Shown: positions 8,751 through 17,507, counted from the stretch's first letter. The stretch: DNA of 46,058 nt from DAOTWA01 sp034435955 (GCA_034435955.1 DAOTWA010000081.1:1-46058), one strand, 5' to 3'. The notes: generated from the letters alone by a model not told the origin. Numbers and translations: made by a program.

Positions 8751-9803
8751 CTATGCGGGATAGAGCTCTAAGGCGAACCGTGCGCGGATCTCTCCGACCT
8801 CGAGATGGCGCCAGTTGTATACCGGCCGCGTCCCATAATCCGACAGCGACCCGACCTGCTCGTCCGTCAGCACACCGAGCTGCCGCAGCAGCTCGACCGC
8901 CGCCGTGTGGCGTGCGCGATCCGCGCCGTCGCCGTCCGCAATCTTGAAGGCAATGCCCAGCGCCGGCGAGCCTGGCCCGGTCGCTCCCGGCAGGACGCCG
9001 ATGGCCTGGTACCCCTCCGCTCCGCCCTTAGAGACCAGCCGGCCGCCGGTCAGTTCCATCAGGCGCGTGTCGAAACGCCCCGCTCCGCTCACCATGACGG
9101 GATTTTCGGTCATGGCTGCGGTGATGCGTCGGCAGGCATCCGCGCGCTTCGGGGCCAGGCCGGTCGGGTCGCATAGGCGCGCGTATGCCCATGCGGCCGC
9201 CCGCAGGGGCACGGCGAAGTTGGGGGCCGAACATCCATCCACGCCGATCTCAACCCGTTCTGCTGGCAGCCCGCACATCTCGGCAAAGGTTTGCAGGATC
9301 ATTTGCTGCACTGGGTGGCTGGGGTCGATATAATTTTCGATCGGCAGACCGCGCAGCCGTGCGTGCGCCAGCATTCCGGTGTGCTTGCCGGAGCAGTTGT
9401 GCCGGTTTGGGGTGGGCTGCTCGCCTTGACGGCGCAGGCGCTCGGCGGTTTCCTCGTCATAGGGCGGGTGTGTGCCGCACAGCAGATCGCTCTCGCTCAC
9501 CCCGGTTTTCGCCTGCATGCTTTGCACCACCCGCACATGTTCGTCCGTGCCCGCGTGGGAAGAGCACATCAGCGCCACCTCCTCGCTGCTCAGGCCGAAG
9601 GCCCTGTCGCCGTCCATCTCGAGAAACGGCAAAGCCTGGAATGGCTTGGCGGAGGAACGCAGGTAGGTGACCGTATCAGGATCGCCGTATGAGGCCAGCA
9701 ACCGGCCGCCCATATCGACCACAGCCAGGGCGCCAAAATGGAGCGATTCGACGATCTCTCCGCGGGTAACTTCGACCATCGGTTCGTAGTAGGGAAAGGG
9801 CAT
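8751..9803 (-). CDS. Asparaginase (PF06089 type)
   Basis: A 350-residue cytoplasmic protein of the asparaginase II family first described in rhizobia, unrelated to the E. coli enzymes. Recognisable blocks are the opening EVTRGEIVESLHFGALAVVD, SSAKPFQALPFLE, MCSSHAGTDEHV, NCSGKHTGMLAHARL and GVDGCSAPNFAVPL. These Ser/Thr, Lys and Cys-containing blocks line the active site in this family. It hydrolyses L-asparagine to aspartate and ammonia. I chose ATG 9803 (AGAGG ten bases upstream) over an upstream TTG at 9812, which would sit too close to the same ribosome binding site. It lies in a run with thrC, so an amino-acid theme is possible but not proven. Confidence 0.87.
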   Translation of the reverse strand: MPFPYYEPMVEVTRGEIVESLHFGALAVVDMGGRLLASYGDPDTVTYLRSSAKPFQALPFLEMDGDRAFGLSSEEVALMCSSHAGTDEHVRVVQSMQAKTGVSESDLLCGTHPPYDEETAERLRRQGEQPTPNRHNCSGKHTGMLAHARLRGLPIENYIDPSHPVQQMILQTFAEMCGLPAERVEIGVDGCSAPNFAVPLRAAAWAYARLCDPTGLAPKRADACRRITAAMTENPVMVSGAGRFDTRLMELTGGRLVSKGGAEGYQAIGVLPGATGPGSPALGIAFKIADGDGADRARHTAAVELLRQLGVLTDEQVGSLSDYGTRPVYNWRHLEVGEIRARFALELYPA

Positions 9804-9839
9804 AAAGAACAATCCTCTATGATCAGATTGAGGCCAGGA

Positions 9840-10697
9840 TCACTCCTCCGGCTCCTGGCTGGTGGGATGATAGTTGCGCGCGTAGTAATGGTACAGCCCG
9901 TAGCGCAGCCGATTGGCGTACTGGGTCTCTTTTTCGGCAGGTATTTGAAAGCTCTTCAGTAAAGCCGGCGCCAGATTTTGCGCGGCTTCGGGCGGAGAAC
10001 CCTGCTCGGCGAGCTGGGTCAGCCGATCGCGCACCTTCTCCAGAAAGGCGATCTGCTTTCGCACCTCGTCGACCGGCGTCAATCCACCGCGTCCGCTGAC
10101 GATCAGCATGTCGGCGTAGTCCCGGGTGAGAAGTGCGTGGAGTGTCTCGATCCAGACCGGCAGGTCGGCGTATGCCAGGAAAGGGGGCTGGTTTGGCGTC
10201 ACCGCATCGCCGACGAATACAACCCGCGCCTCAGGGTACGTCAACCAGATGGCGCCGGTGGAGGGTCCCGGGCGGTGCTCCAAAATGATGGGATGCTCCC
10301 CCCAGTGGATGAACATGCGCTGGCTGAAAGTAATTTCGGGGGGCGCCCAGCGCACGCTGCTCAGACCGTTGCACTGCTCCCAATCCGCGCCGGTCTCCTG
10401 ACTCAGCGGCTTGAAGGTGGTCGGCCGGTTGCGGAACACCTGAGCGACCTTCTCGTGGGCGATCACGGTACATTCCATGGCGCGCACGCCCAGCGTGCGA
10501 TCGTAGTGGGCATCCAGGGTGACCAGCAGCCGGTCGATGCCGCCGCCCAGGTTGAGCAAAGCCGACCGCCACGAGCGCACGTCCTCCGCACGCAGCGGCG
10601 CATCGACCAATACCAGTCCGTGCGCCAGGCTGATGGCTCCCAGCGTCACGCCGACGTACGAGGTGTCAATGTATACCCCTTGGGCAATCTCCTGCAT
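9840..10697 (-). CDS. Metallo-beta-lactamase-fold protein with degenerate metal site
   Basis: A 285-residue protein with the overall metallo-beta-lactamase layout: GVYIDTSYVG opening strands, LVLVDAPL, an active-site loop and FVGDAVTPNQ (GD at 163-164). The signature HxHxDH loop reads D62-A-H64-Y-D66-R67, so the first and last metal-ligand positions are Asp and Arg. His64, Asp66, His141 (LEHRPGPSTG) and Asp164 remain. One metal might still bind through these, or the protein may have lost hydrolase activity. It starts with GGAGCAGGC before the ATG and follows the histidine kinase by 57 bases, so it is likely read with it. The substrate is unknown. Confidence 0.75.
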   Translation of the reverse strand: MQEIAQGVYIDTSYVGVTLGAISLAHGLVLVDAPLRAEDVRSWRSALLNLGGGIDRLLVTLDAHYDRTLGVRAMECTVIAHEKVAQVFRNRPTTFKPLSQETGADWEQCNGLSSVRWAPPEITFSQRMFIHWGEHPIILEHRPGPSTGAIWLTYPEARVVFVGDAVTPNQPPFLAYADLPVWIETLHALLTRDYADMLIVSGRGGLTPVDEVRKQIAFLEKVRDRLTQLAEQGSPPEAAQNLAPALLKSFQIPAEKETQYANRLRYGLYHYYARNYHPTSQEPEE

Positions 10698-10754
10698 GCC
10701 TGCTCCAGCCGATCAGCTTCTCCGGAGGGTGCCGGCCAGCCGACCGCTTTCGAT

Positions 10755-12815
10755 TCAAGGTCTCTTGCCGGAGGGCAAGGTGAAGACGAAACGGCTGCCG
10801 CCCTCCTGTGGGCTTTCTACCCATATTTTACCGCCGTGCGCTTCTACGGCCAGGCGGCAAAAGGCCAGTCCCAGCCCCATGCCTTTTGGCGCGTTCTCGA
10901 CTTGCAGGCGGGTGAATTTGTCGAAAATACGCTCGCGCTGATCGGCAGGGATGCCAGGCCCGGTGTCCTGCACCCAGAAACGCGCGTACGGACCATCCGG
11001 CCGGACGCCAACCACCACCCGGCCGTTGCTGGGTGTAAATTTGACCGCGTTTTCCAGCAGATTGATCAGCACCCGCCGGATCATGTCGCTGTCCACCCAC
11101 AGATTGGCCAGCGTTTCTGCCCTGGAAACCTCGATTTGCTGCTGTTTGCTGTCGGCCAGCGGACGGACGGTCTCAACCGCCTCCCGAACCAATGCATCGG
11201 GCTGCACTTCCTCCGTGCCGGCGATCGGCTGTCCGGCTTCCAACCGGCGGATGTCCAGCAGCGAGCTGATCAGACGCTGAATGCGGTCCGTGGAACGAAT
11301 GGCGATATTCAGCACCGACTGTATGGCGGGGTTCTCTTCCTGCGGCACCAGCGTGGTGAGCACATCCAGGCTGGAGACGACATTGGCCAGCGGCGAGCGT
11401 AGATCGTGATAGATCATCGCCAGCAGGTCCTCGCGCAGGTTGTCCAGATCCTTGCGCTCGGAAATGTCGCGCAGGATCCACTGCAGGTTCTGCGCATCCT
11501 CGAAGTTGACCATCCGCACATAGACCTCGACCGGGATGGCGCGTCCTTCGGCGGCCTGCACACTCGATTCATAGGTGATCGTCTCCCCGGTCTTCAGTCG
11601 CAGGAAGCCGCTGCCAAGCTTCTCCATATCCGCGTTATGCAGCATCTGGATAGTGAGCGATCGGAGCGCCGCGCTTTCCTTACCAAATAGCAACACGGCG
11701 CGTCGGTTGGCTTCTAAAATGCGCCCCGACCAGTCGGTGATCAAGATTGGATCAATGCTGTCGTCGAACAGCTCGCGGTAGCGCCGATGGGTGGCTTCGA
11801 GCTGCTCGTAAAGCTGCGCGTTCTGGATGGCGGTGCCAGCCAGGCTACCAATGCCGGTGAGCACCAGCAGCGCGTCAGGGTCGAAGCTGCCCGCCAGAGG
11901 GTTGATCGCTTCCAGCACACCAATCAGGTTGCCGCGCGCGTGCACCGGCGCGCAGGCCAGGGCCCGAACGGCCAGACCTTCGATCTTCACCACCTCGTCA
12001 TCGGCGGGTTGGATGGCTACCAGCCCGCGGCCGCTGCGCGCTACCCGACCCGCCACGCCCTTGCCCAACGGAATGCGCAGACCAAGCAGTTCTGTTCCCC
12101 CTTCGCCGCTGGCCGCGCGGTAGACCAGCTCATCGCGCGCCTTATCCACCAACGCCAGAGCTACCACCTCCACCCGCAGGGCCTGAGCGGTCTGCTCCAG
12201 GATGCGTTGCAAAACTTCGTCCAGCCGCAACGAAGCGTTCAGCGCCACGGCGTTCTGCGCCAGGGCGGTCATCACGCGCGCCTGGCGCTGGCTCTGCTCG
12301 TACAGGCGCGCGTTAAGCACCGCCACCCCTGCCTGATCGGCGATGGCCTGGATAAGCGCCAGGTGTTCCTGATTGAAAGTGCCGGGTTTCGGATGCACCA
12401 CAGTCAGTACACCTACCAGCCGCTCGCGCGCATGCAGCGGGACGCAAATGGCCGACTTGGGTCCCGAATGTTCGGCCGAGTCGTCAGCCCGCCGCAGCCA
12501 GCGCTCATCCTTGCTGGTATCTGGCACCAGGGCGGGTTTGCCGTTGCGCACCACCCAGCCAGCCAGGCCGCGGTCTACCGTCTCGCGTAACTGCTGGATG
12601 GTGTGGGTCTGGATGCGGTCGCGATACACGATGGCCGCGTCCAGCGGCTGACCTTGCTCGTCAAGCACCACCAGGCTGCCCCGCTCGCCACCCACGTTGG
12701 CCAGGGAAAGCGAAAGCACGGTCTGCAATACTTTGCGTAATTCCAGAGCCGACGCCAGCTCGCGGCTGACGTTGTAAAGCAGCTCTAGCGATGACCGTGT
12801 GCTGTCTGCAGCCAT
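10755..12815 (-). CDS. Soluble GAF-GAF-PAS sensor histidine kinase
   Basis: A 686-residue kinase without membrane segments. Domains in order: GAF at about 10-170, a second GAF at about 190-335, PAS at about 345-455 (DPILITDWSGRILEANRRA), HisKA with phospho-accepting His470 in YHDLRSPLANVV, and an HATPase domain with the N box NLLENAVKF at 585-593, DTGPGIP and GMGLGLAF. It therefore senses a cytoplasmic signal and phosphorylates a response regulator. No regulator gene is adjacent, so it is an orphan. I chose ATG 12815 (GGGGAGAAATT upstream) over the GTG at 12833. It begins 22 bases after the thrC stop and is probably co-transcribed with it. Confidence 0.9.
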   Translation of the reverse strand: MAADSTRSSLELLYNVSRELASALELRKVLQTVLSLSLANVGGERGSLVVLDEQGQPLDAAIVYRDRIQTHTIQQLRETVDRGLAGWVVRNGKPALVPDTSKDERWLRRADDSAEHSGPKSAICVPLHARERLVGVLTVVHPKPGTFNQEHLALIQAIADQAGVAVLNARLYEQSQRQARVMTALAQNAVALNASLRLDEVLQRILEQTAQALRVEVVALALVDKARDELVYRAASGEGGTELLGLRIPLGKGVAGRVARSGRGLVAIQPADDEVVKIEGLAVRALACAPVHARGNLIGVLEAINPLAGSFDPDALLVLTGIGSLAGTAIQNAQLYEQLEATHRRYRELFDDSIDPILITDWSGRILEANRRAVLLFGKESAALRSLTIQMLHNADMEKLGSGFLRLKTGETITYESSVQAAEGRAIPVEVYVRMVNFEDAQNLQWILRDISERKDLDNLREDLLAMIYHDLRSPLANVVSSLDVLTTLVPQEENPAIQSVLNIAIRSTDRIQRLISSLLDIRRLEAGQPIAGTEEVQPDALVREAVETVRPLADSKQQQIEVSRAETLANLWVDSDMIRRVLINLLENAVKFTPSNGRVVVGVRPDGPYARFWVQDTGPGIPADQRERIFDKFTRLQVENAPKGMGLGLAFCRLAVEAHGGKIWVESPQEGGSRFVFTLPSGKRP

Positions 12816-12837
12816 AATTTCTCCCCGCTCCACGCAA

Positions 12838-14007
12838 TCAGATATATTTCAGCCCGCTGCCGGTGTTAAAAAGCACCACGCGCTCCCGCTCATCGATCCA
12901 GCCCTGGCGCCGCAAAGTGCGCAGAGCCGCCAGCGTGGCCGCCCCTTCCGGAGCGGCGAGAATCCCCTCGCTGTGCGCCATCTCGATTTGCGCTTGGACA
13001 ATTTCCTCATCGCTGACCGCTACAGCGGTCCCGCCGCTCTCATGTAATACGCGCAGGATGAGTCGGTCGGCGAAAGGAGCCGGTACGCGCAGGCCAGCAG
13101 CCAGGGTCTGGCCGCCTTCCCACGCACGGATGCGCTCTGCCCCTTCCTGGAAGGCGCGCACCACCGGCGCGCACCCGGCCGCCTGCACGCTGACCATCCG
13201 CGGCCGCCTGGAGCTGATCCAGCCCAGGGCTTCCAGCTCATGGAAAGCCTTCCACATGCCGACCAGTCCGGTTCCCCCGCCTGTTGGGTAGAAGATCACA
13301 TCCGGCAGCTCCCAATCGAAGGCTTCGGCCAGTTCGAGGCCCATGGTCTTCTTGCCCTCCAGCCGGTAGGGCTCTTTGAAGGTGGATACATCGAACCAGC
13401 CCTTGCCGGCGCCATCGGCGGCCGCCTGACGGGCTGCGTCCCCGATCAGTCCGCTCACCAGATGCAGGTCAGCTCCCGCGTCGCGCACTTCTGCCTGGTT
13501 GACGTGCGGCGCATCCTCGGGCATATAGACGTGCGCCTCTGCCCTTGCGCGCGCCGCGTAGGCAGCCAATGCGCCGCCCGCGTTTCCTGCTGTAGGCACC
13601 ACGAAGGCGCGCAGACCAAGCTCGAGCGCACGCGACACCGCCACCGCCATACCGCGCGCCTTGAACGAACCAGTCGGGTTGGGCGCCTCGTCTTTCACGT
13701 ACAGCCGCTCCAGGCCGAGGCTCTTTCCCAGCCTTGGAACGGGCAACAGGGGTGTATCCCCTTCCCCCAGGGTGATGCGATAATGCTCAGCGCGCACCGG
13801 GAGGAGTTCGGCCCAGCGCCACAAGCCCCGCGGCCGCATGCGGAGCTGCTCACGGCTCAGCTCCACCCTGGCGCGCGCGAGATCGTAGCGCGCTTCCAGC
13901 GGGGACTGGCAATCGCCGCATATGGTTTGAACATGATCGGCGTCGAACGTGCGATGGCACTCAGGACAGCGCAGTTCGATTAGAAAGCTGGGAAGCGGCT
14001 GGCTCAT
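12838..14007 (-). CDS. thrC: Threonine synthase
   Basis: A 389-residue PLP enzyme converting O-phosphohomoserine to threonine. It starts with a zinc-ribbon-like segment, Cys14-x2-Cys17 and Cys30-x2-Cys33, typical of the archaeal/plant-like threonine synthase subgroup. The PLP lysine is Lys116 in PTGSFKARG, and the cofactor phosphate loop is YPTGGGTGLVGM. No other threonine-pathway gene is nearby. The start codon lies seven bases after a TGCTATACT extended -10 element with no ribosome binding site, suggesting a leaderless transcript. The related cysteate or diaminopropionate enzymes share the fold, so the assignment rests on overall similarity and the N-terminal ribbon. Confidence 0.87.
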   Translation of the reverse strand: MSQPLPSFLIELRCPECHRTFDADHVQTICGDCQSPLEARYDLARARVELSREQLRMRPRGLWRWAELLPVRAEHYRITLGEGDTPLLPVPRLGKSLGLERLYVKDEAPNPTGSFKARGMAVAVSRALELGLRAFVVPTAGNAGGALAAYAARARAEAHVYMPEDAPHVNQAEVRDAGADLHLVSGLIGDAARQAAADGAGKGWFDVSTFKEPYRLEGKKTMGLELAEAFDWELPDVIFYPTGGGTGLVGMWKAFHELEALGWISSRRPRMVSVQAAGCAPVVRAFQEGAERIRAWEGGQTLAAGLRVPAPFADRLILRVLHESGGTAVAVSDEEIVQAQIEMAHSEGILAAPEGAATLAALRTLRRQGWIDERERVVLFNTGSGLKYI

Positions 14008-14014
14008 CGCGTAC

Positions 14015-14020
14015 AGTATA
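14015..14020 (-). promoter_or_regulatory. Extended -10 element of thrC (leaderless start)
   Basis: TATACT on the minus strand at 14020-14015, preceded by TGC. The ATG begins seven bases later at 14007, so transcription should start at or next to the start codon. Confidence 0.5.
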
Positions 14021-14054
14021 GCACAGAACGGCAGCGACCCCTTTTCATCCCCCC

Positions 14055-15005
14055 TTAGGGCTGGTTCGGCTTGTTTTTCGTGATGGGAATGGTCTTATCA
14101 TCCGGCGCGGTGATGCGCATCGTTTTGTCATCCGCAGATGGGATCGGGATGGTCTTGTCATCCGGCGCCCTGACGCGAATCGTTCTGTCGCTCGCCATTC
14201 CTTGCGGACGCCGGCTGACTTCTGCGCGCACCGCATTACAGCGCGGACAGCTCTTGCGTGAGCACAACAGCGCCAATGGATCCTCCACCAGCAGCCTCAC
14301 AACAGTTCGCACGAGATCGGCCAGCGGAATGACCTCCACCACGGACTGCCCGGCCTCGATCCGGCGGGTGAAAGCCTCCACCTGCGGGGCGACGGCACCA
14401 AACCCGTCCGAGCAGCCTGGGAAGCCCGGGCATTCGACAATCCCATCCTCAGTGAGAGCCCAGCGCACGAAGGTGCGCCGTCCAGCGAGTCGTTCGGCGA
14501 AATGAATGCTTGTGTCCACGCTGTGGTCAACGCCCAGCAACAGCACGGCGCCTCCCCGTTCCAGCAGCGCGCCGATGGGAGCCAGCGGTTCGGCCAGCGT
14601 TTGCGTCATCAAGATATCCTCGGCGCCCACTCCCGCAAAGGACAGGATCGGATGGCTGGAGCGCCGCGCCCGCGGATGGCGCCTCAGAGCCTCGGCCACC
14701 GCGCCCATCATCCGGTCGGCAGGCATATCCGCCTGATAGAACTCGGCCATTTTATTGGCGTCACGACCGCTTCCATATTCCAGTCCGTTGTCCTCCGGCC
14801 CTACTTCGGGGATGATCATCGTCTTATACGTGAAGGTGGGCATGATGACGGTGCGGCAGCAGGTGAGCAGCGCGCCAACCACCGCATCCGCGCCGCCGCG
14901 AACCTCGCCGAACGCGCGCAATGAGGCGTGCGCGATGACAGGTTGCTCAGGATTCAATTCCAACGCGCGAAAAGCATTGATGAACTCGCGGTAGGTGATC
15001 GCCAT
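14055..15005 (-). CDS. AAC(3)-family aminoglycoside N-acetyltransferase-like protein
   Basis: A 316-residue acetyl-CoA-dependent acetyltransferase of the antibiotic N-acetyltransferase family. It shows the family's blocks: PVIAHASLRAFGEVRGGADAV, VIMPTFTYKT, RSSHPILSFAGVG and LLLGVDHSVDTSIHFAE. Such proteins can acetylate the 3-amino group of aminoglycosides, but many chromosomal members act on other amines, so resistance should not be assumed. After the catalytic domain comes a Cys-rich patch (LLCSRKSCPRCNA) that may bind metal, then a tail of ten-residue repeats (see 14092-14190). I prefer the ATG at 15005, which matches the family N-terminus, over an upstream start at 15128 that adds 41 unlikely residues. 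Confidence 0.8.
   Translation of the reverse strand: MAITYREFINAFRALELNPEQPVIAHASLRAFGEVRGGADAVVGALLTCCRTVIMPTFTYKTMIIPEVGPEDNGLEYGSGRDANKMAEFYQADMPADRMMGAVAEALRRHPRARRSSHPILSFAGVGAEDILMTQTLAEPLAPIGALLERGGAVLLLGVDHSVDTSIHFAERLAGRRTFVRWALTEDGIVECPGFPGCSDGFGAVAPQVEAFTRRIEAGQSVVEVIPLADLVRTVVRLLVEDPLALLCSRKSCPRCNAVRAEVSRRPQGMASDRTIRVRAPDDKTIPIPSADDKTMRITAPDDKTIPITKNKPNQP
14092..14190 (-). repeat. 30-bp in-frame tandem repeat in the acetyltransferase tail
   Basis: About 3.3 units of 30 bp begin at 14092, 14122, 14152 and 14182. They encode the ten-residue unit DKTIPI.SAD / DKTMRITAPD / DRTIRVRAPD. Alternation of charged and aliphatic residues suggests short beta strands. The period being a multiple of three keeps the reading frame when copy number changes. 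Confidence 0.8.
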
Positions 15006-15292
15006 GGCCGCTTGATTTATGATCGGTTGTTTCTGATCCCTTGTTCCATCCGCTCGGATATATAGCTCCGACAATGATATGCATATTATAGGGGAAAAAC
15101 CGAGCCGGTGCAGCGTTATTTTGGGCATCTGGCGGACGAATCACATCATTCGACTGCGAACGCCGAGAATCAATGGATTCTTACAAAACGCCTATCTTCC
15201 TTATTCACCTTTCTAATGGTGACGGCCTATCGTGAAACTAAGTCGCATGCTGATTATTCAGAATATGATCAGAAAGCTTGGAGGATTTTGAA

Positions 15293-15715
15293 ATGACCAT
15301 CTACATTACCCCTATGGGAAACCGCATCGCCCGTCGGCGCGTGTTGCGCTTCGCTCCGGATTGGCCCTGGACTGAACTGGAAGAGAATCGTATCCTCTTC
15401 CCGGTGGACGTCAGGGTGGAGCCGGAAGCCTATCAGATCACTGCTTTCGTGCCGGGAATCAAGCCAGAGGAATTAAACATCCAGATCGTCGACAAGACCG
15501 TCGCCATCCAGGGTGAGCTCAAAGACGAGACCGACGAGGAGGTCACCTACCTGATCAAGGAGCTCCCCAGCGGCAAGTTCAACCGTGTGATCAACCTGCC
15601 CGACCCGCTGGATGCCAATGGAGCCGAGGCTCGCGTCGAGAATGGTGTGTTGACCCTGCGTGTGCCCAAGGCCGAAACCGTCCGACCGCGCACGATCAAA
15701 GTCGTCAGCAAATAG
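15293..15715 (+). CDS. Small heat-shock protein, Hsp20/alpha-crystallin family
   Basis: A 140-residue ATP-independent chaperone that holds unfolding proteins. The alpha-crystallin domain spans about residues 38-138: VDVRVEPEAYQITAFVPG, GIKPEELNIQIVD, then the conserved end motif A-x-x-x-n-G-V-L-T-L present as ARVENGVLTLRVPKAE. The N-terminal arm is short and Arg/Trp-rich. I chose the ATG at 15293 because GGAGGA lies directly upstream; a TTG at 15278 would be inside that site. The upstream gap (15006-15292) contains a TATTCAGAATA palindrome at 15256-15266 and a possible TATGAT -10 at 15264-15269, but no clear CIRCE or HAIR element. Confidence 0.92.
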   Translation: MTIYITPMGNRIARRRVLRFAPDWPWTELEENRILFPVDVRVEPEAYQITAFVPGIKPEELNIQIVDKTVAIQGELKDETDEEVTYLIKELPSGKFNRVINLPDPLDANGAEARVENGVLTLRVPKAETVRPRTIKVVSK

Positions 15716-15800
15716 GACTTCGTCGGTCGGTAAAGGCTTCCCCATCGTGGCGCACTTCCCTTCGCCGCGGATGGTTCCTCGCTGAGTTGGAGCAAGAAAA

Positions 15801-16364
15801 TCAACCCGGCAGTCCGGCAGCGCGGAGGAGAGCACGCAGCTCGGCCTGCACATATTCACCGATGCACACGATGGCCAGGTGGTGGGGCGCTGGCCCGTTA
15901 GGCTGGCGAAAGGCAGACGGGCCGAGCGCCCCGCCGCGGGCGCGCAGGTCCACATGCGCCCCGCCATCCTGGTCGCATACCGCGCGGATCAGCTCGCGCA
16001 GCGTGACAGGCTGGTCTGCCAGGAGAGGAATCACCTGCCCCAGCCAGGCGGGCAGCGGCAATCTTTCCTGCCAGGAGTCGAATCGAAGCTCACCAGACCA
16101 GTTAGGTGCGAGCGTTGAGAGATCCAGGGGGTGCAGGTTCAAGCCGGGCAAAATTCGCGGGGCGAGCGAAACATCCACCACTCGGTCATGGCGGCGCGTG
16201 GTATCGCATAGCAGCAGGCGCAACTGAGCAGCCACCACTCGGTAACAAGCTTCGTTTCCCTGCCGGTAAAGAGCCGCGCACGAGGCGATGATGTCCAAAG
16301 CGCCGCAAGCGTACGCAGCCAGAATGGCCGGCCGGTGAAGCGGACGCCGTTTTCCCATTTTCAT
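15801..16364 (-). CDS. Protein of unknown function, translationally linked to mgtC-like gene
   Basis: A 187-residue protein I do not recognise. It opens with a basic MKMGKRRP, then an Ala-rich helix (AILAAYACGALDIIA). It has no signal peptide or transmembrane segment long enough to be sure. The C-terminal part has PAPHHLAIVCIGEYVQAELRALL. The start at 16364 lies four bases after the stop of the MgtC-type gene, with GATGGG as a weak ribosome binding site. An alternative start at 16442 would overlap that gene by 74 bases and adds residues that only mirror its other frame. Gene order suggests a job linked to the MgtC-like protein, but that is inference. Confidence 0.6.
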   Translation of the reverse strand: MKMGKRRPLHRPAILAAYACGALDIIASCAALYRQGNEACYRVVAAQLRLLLCDTTRRHDRVVDVSLAPRILPGLNLHPLDLSTLAPNWSGELRFDSWQERLPLPAWLGQVIPLLADQPVTLRELIRAVCDQDGGAHVDLRARGGALGPSAFRQPNGPAPHHLAIVCIGEYVQAELRALLRAAGLPG

Positions 16365-16368
16365 CCCA

Positions 16369-17040
16369 TCAATCGATTCTGAAGTGCAGGGCGCCCGGCA
16401 GCGAGGAAAGAGACGCAGCGAGCGCCTCAACGTCCTCGCCATGAGGGTATTTGATTGCCGCCGTGAGGGTGACTTGCGCCGCTTGTAAATCCTTGGCGAC
16501 CCGTGTGGATACCACCCGCACGCCCAGTTGCTCCAAACCGCGGCGGAAATCCAGCGCCACCTGCGGAGAATCGGCTGCCGTCAGGGTCACCTGACGCGTG
16601 ACCGCGGCGTGGATGAACCGCTCCTCGACCGCATCCAGAATGACCAGGGTGAACAATAACAAAAGCATGGCGGCCACCGCACCCAGGAAATAACCCGCTC
16701 CCGTGGCCAGCCCGATCATCGCGGTGGTCCACAGGGAGGTGGCGGTGGTCAGGCCCCTGACGCTGGTGCCATAGCGCAGGATGGCGCCTGCGCCCAGAAA
16801 GCCGATGCCCGAGACCACCTGCGCAGCCAGCCTGGCCGGATCGCCGTTGGGTGCCAGCGGCCGGAACTGGACAGCCAGATTGATGGACAGCGTCATGGCG
16901 AGTGCCGCTCCGATCGCCAGGATCATGTGCGTGCGCAGGCCGGCTGGCTGGTCATGACGCTCCCGCTCAAAGCCGACCAAAGCCCCAAACAGGCCGGCCA
17001 GAACCATGCGTACAATTATTTGCAGCTCACTCACCGGCAT
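16369..17040 (-). CDS. MgtC/SapB-family membrane protein
   Basis: A 223-residue inner-membrane protein. Its N-terminal half carries the MgtC domain: MVLAGLFGALVGFERE, then QPAGLRTHMILAIGAALAM, QVVSGIGFLGAGAILR and VRGLTTATSLWTTAMIGLATGAG, about four to five membrane segments. The C-terminal 80 residues are a soluble ACT-like domain. In enterobacteria MgtC acts in low-magnesium survival through the F-ATPase; here only family membership is visible. The ATG at 17040 is preceded by AAAGGAGGAGAG, a strong ribosome binding site, and is preferred over an upstream ATG at 17070. A 22-base-armed hairpin (17068-17103) lies just upstream. Confidence 0.88.
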   Translation of the reverse strand: MPVSELQIIVRMVLAGLFGALVGFERERHDQPAGLRTHMILAIGAALAMTLSINLAVQFRPLAPNGDPARLAAQVVSGIGFLGAGAILRYGTSVRGLTTATSLWTTAMIGLATGAGYFLGAVAAMLLLLFTLVILDAVEERFIHAAVTRQVTLTAADSPQVALDFRRGLEQLGVRVVSTRVAKDLQAAQVTLTAAIKYPHGEDVEALAASLSSLPGALHFRID

Positions 17041-17067
17041 GGTCTCTCCTCCTTTGCGCATAATTGA

Positions 17068-17103
17068 CAAAGCGGCCCAATCGCCACAGGCTGGACCGCT
17101 TTG
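17068..17103 (-). promoter_or_regulatory. Hairpin in the leader of the mgtC-like gene
   Basis: CAAAGCGGCCC (17068-17078) pairs with GGACCGCTTTG (17093-17103), 11 pairs with one G-U on the transcript strand. It sits between the coiled-coil gene and the mgtC-like gene about 28 bases before the start codon. There is no U-tract, so it may be an attenuator, an RNA stabiliser or a weak terminator. Confidence 0.45.
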
Positions 17104-17132
17104 CGCTTGCCCCTTTCCGTCGCAGAAAGAAC

Positions 17133-17507
17133 TCAGGTCTGAATGGATTCCAGCCTGGTGCGCATCTCCTGGAGGCGCGCCAGCAGCTCATTCAGACGGG
17201 ATTTGACCTGCTCGTAAGGCGCCAGTCGGGCAGCCTGCTCGTCGCGGATGCGCTGCTCGTCTTCGGCGCGGTTGCGCCCGCGCCGGTTGGCCATACCATG
17301 CAGCTCGGCAGCCAGGCGGCCCTGAAATTGGGCATTCAAGGCGTGCAGGTCCAGGTTCAAGTTGCGCTCGATCTCGAGCAGCTCATTGTGGATGCTCTCA
17401 ATCCTGGCAAGCGCCTCCTTGGCGTCCTGGGCGGAAATCCCATCGAGTTTGATCGCATCCAGATCGATCGCAGCGATCTGATGCTGATATTGCGCAGCGG
17501 TTTTCAT
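17133..17507 (-). CDS. Small coiled-coil protein of unknown function
   Basis: A 124-residue, very charged, largely helical protein without signal peptide or membrane segment. Heptad-like Leu/Ile spacing runs through ALARIESIHNELLEIERNLN and again near the end in VKSRLNELLARLQEMRTRLE, so a coiled-coil dimer is likely. The ATG at 17507 follows AGGGAG. It lies upstream of the mgtC-like gene on the same strand, separated by 92 bases with a hairpin. I know no family for it. Confidence 0.65.
   Translation of the reverse strand: MKTAAQYQHQIAAIDLDAIKLDGISAQDAKEALARIESIHNELLEIERNLNLDLHALNAQFQGRLAAELHGMANRRGRNRAEDEQRIRDEQAARLAPYEQVKSRLNELLARLQEMRTRLESIQT

Noticed and set aside
9978..11402. A 474-codon open frame on the plus strand
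   Set aside because: It lies opposite the metallo-beta-lactamase-fold and kinase genes, both of which have clear family motifs; it shows no domain and is a by-product of high-GC codon use.
14055..15005. Clinical aminoglycoside resistance gene
   Set aside because: The family match alone does not show drug resistance, there is no mobile context, and the tail is unusual.
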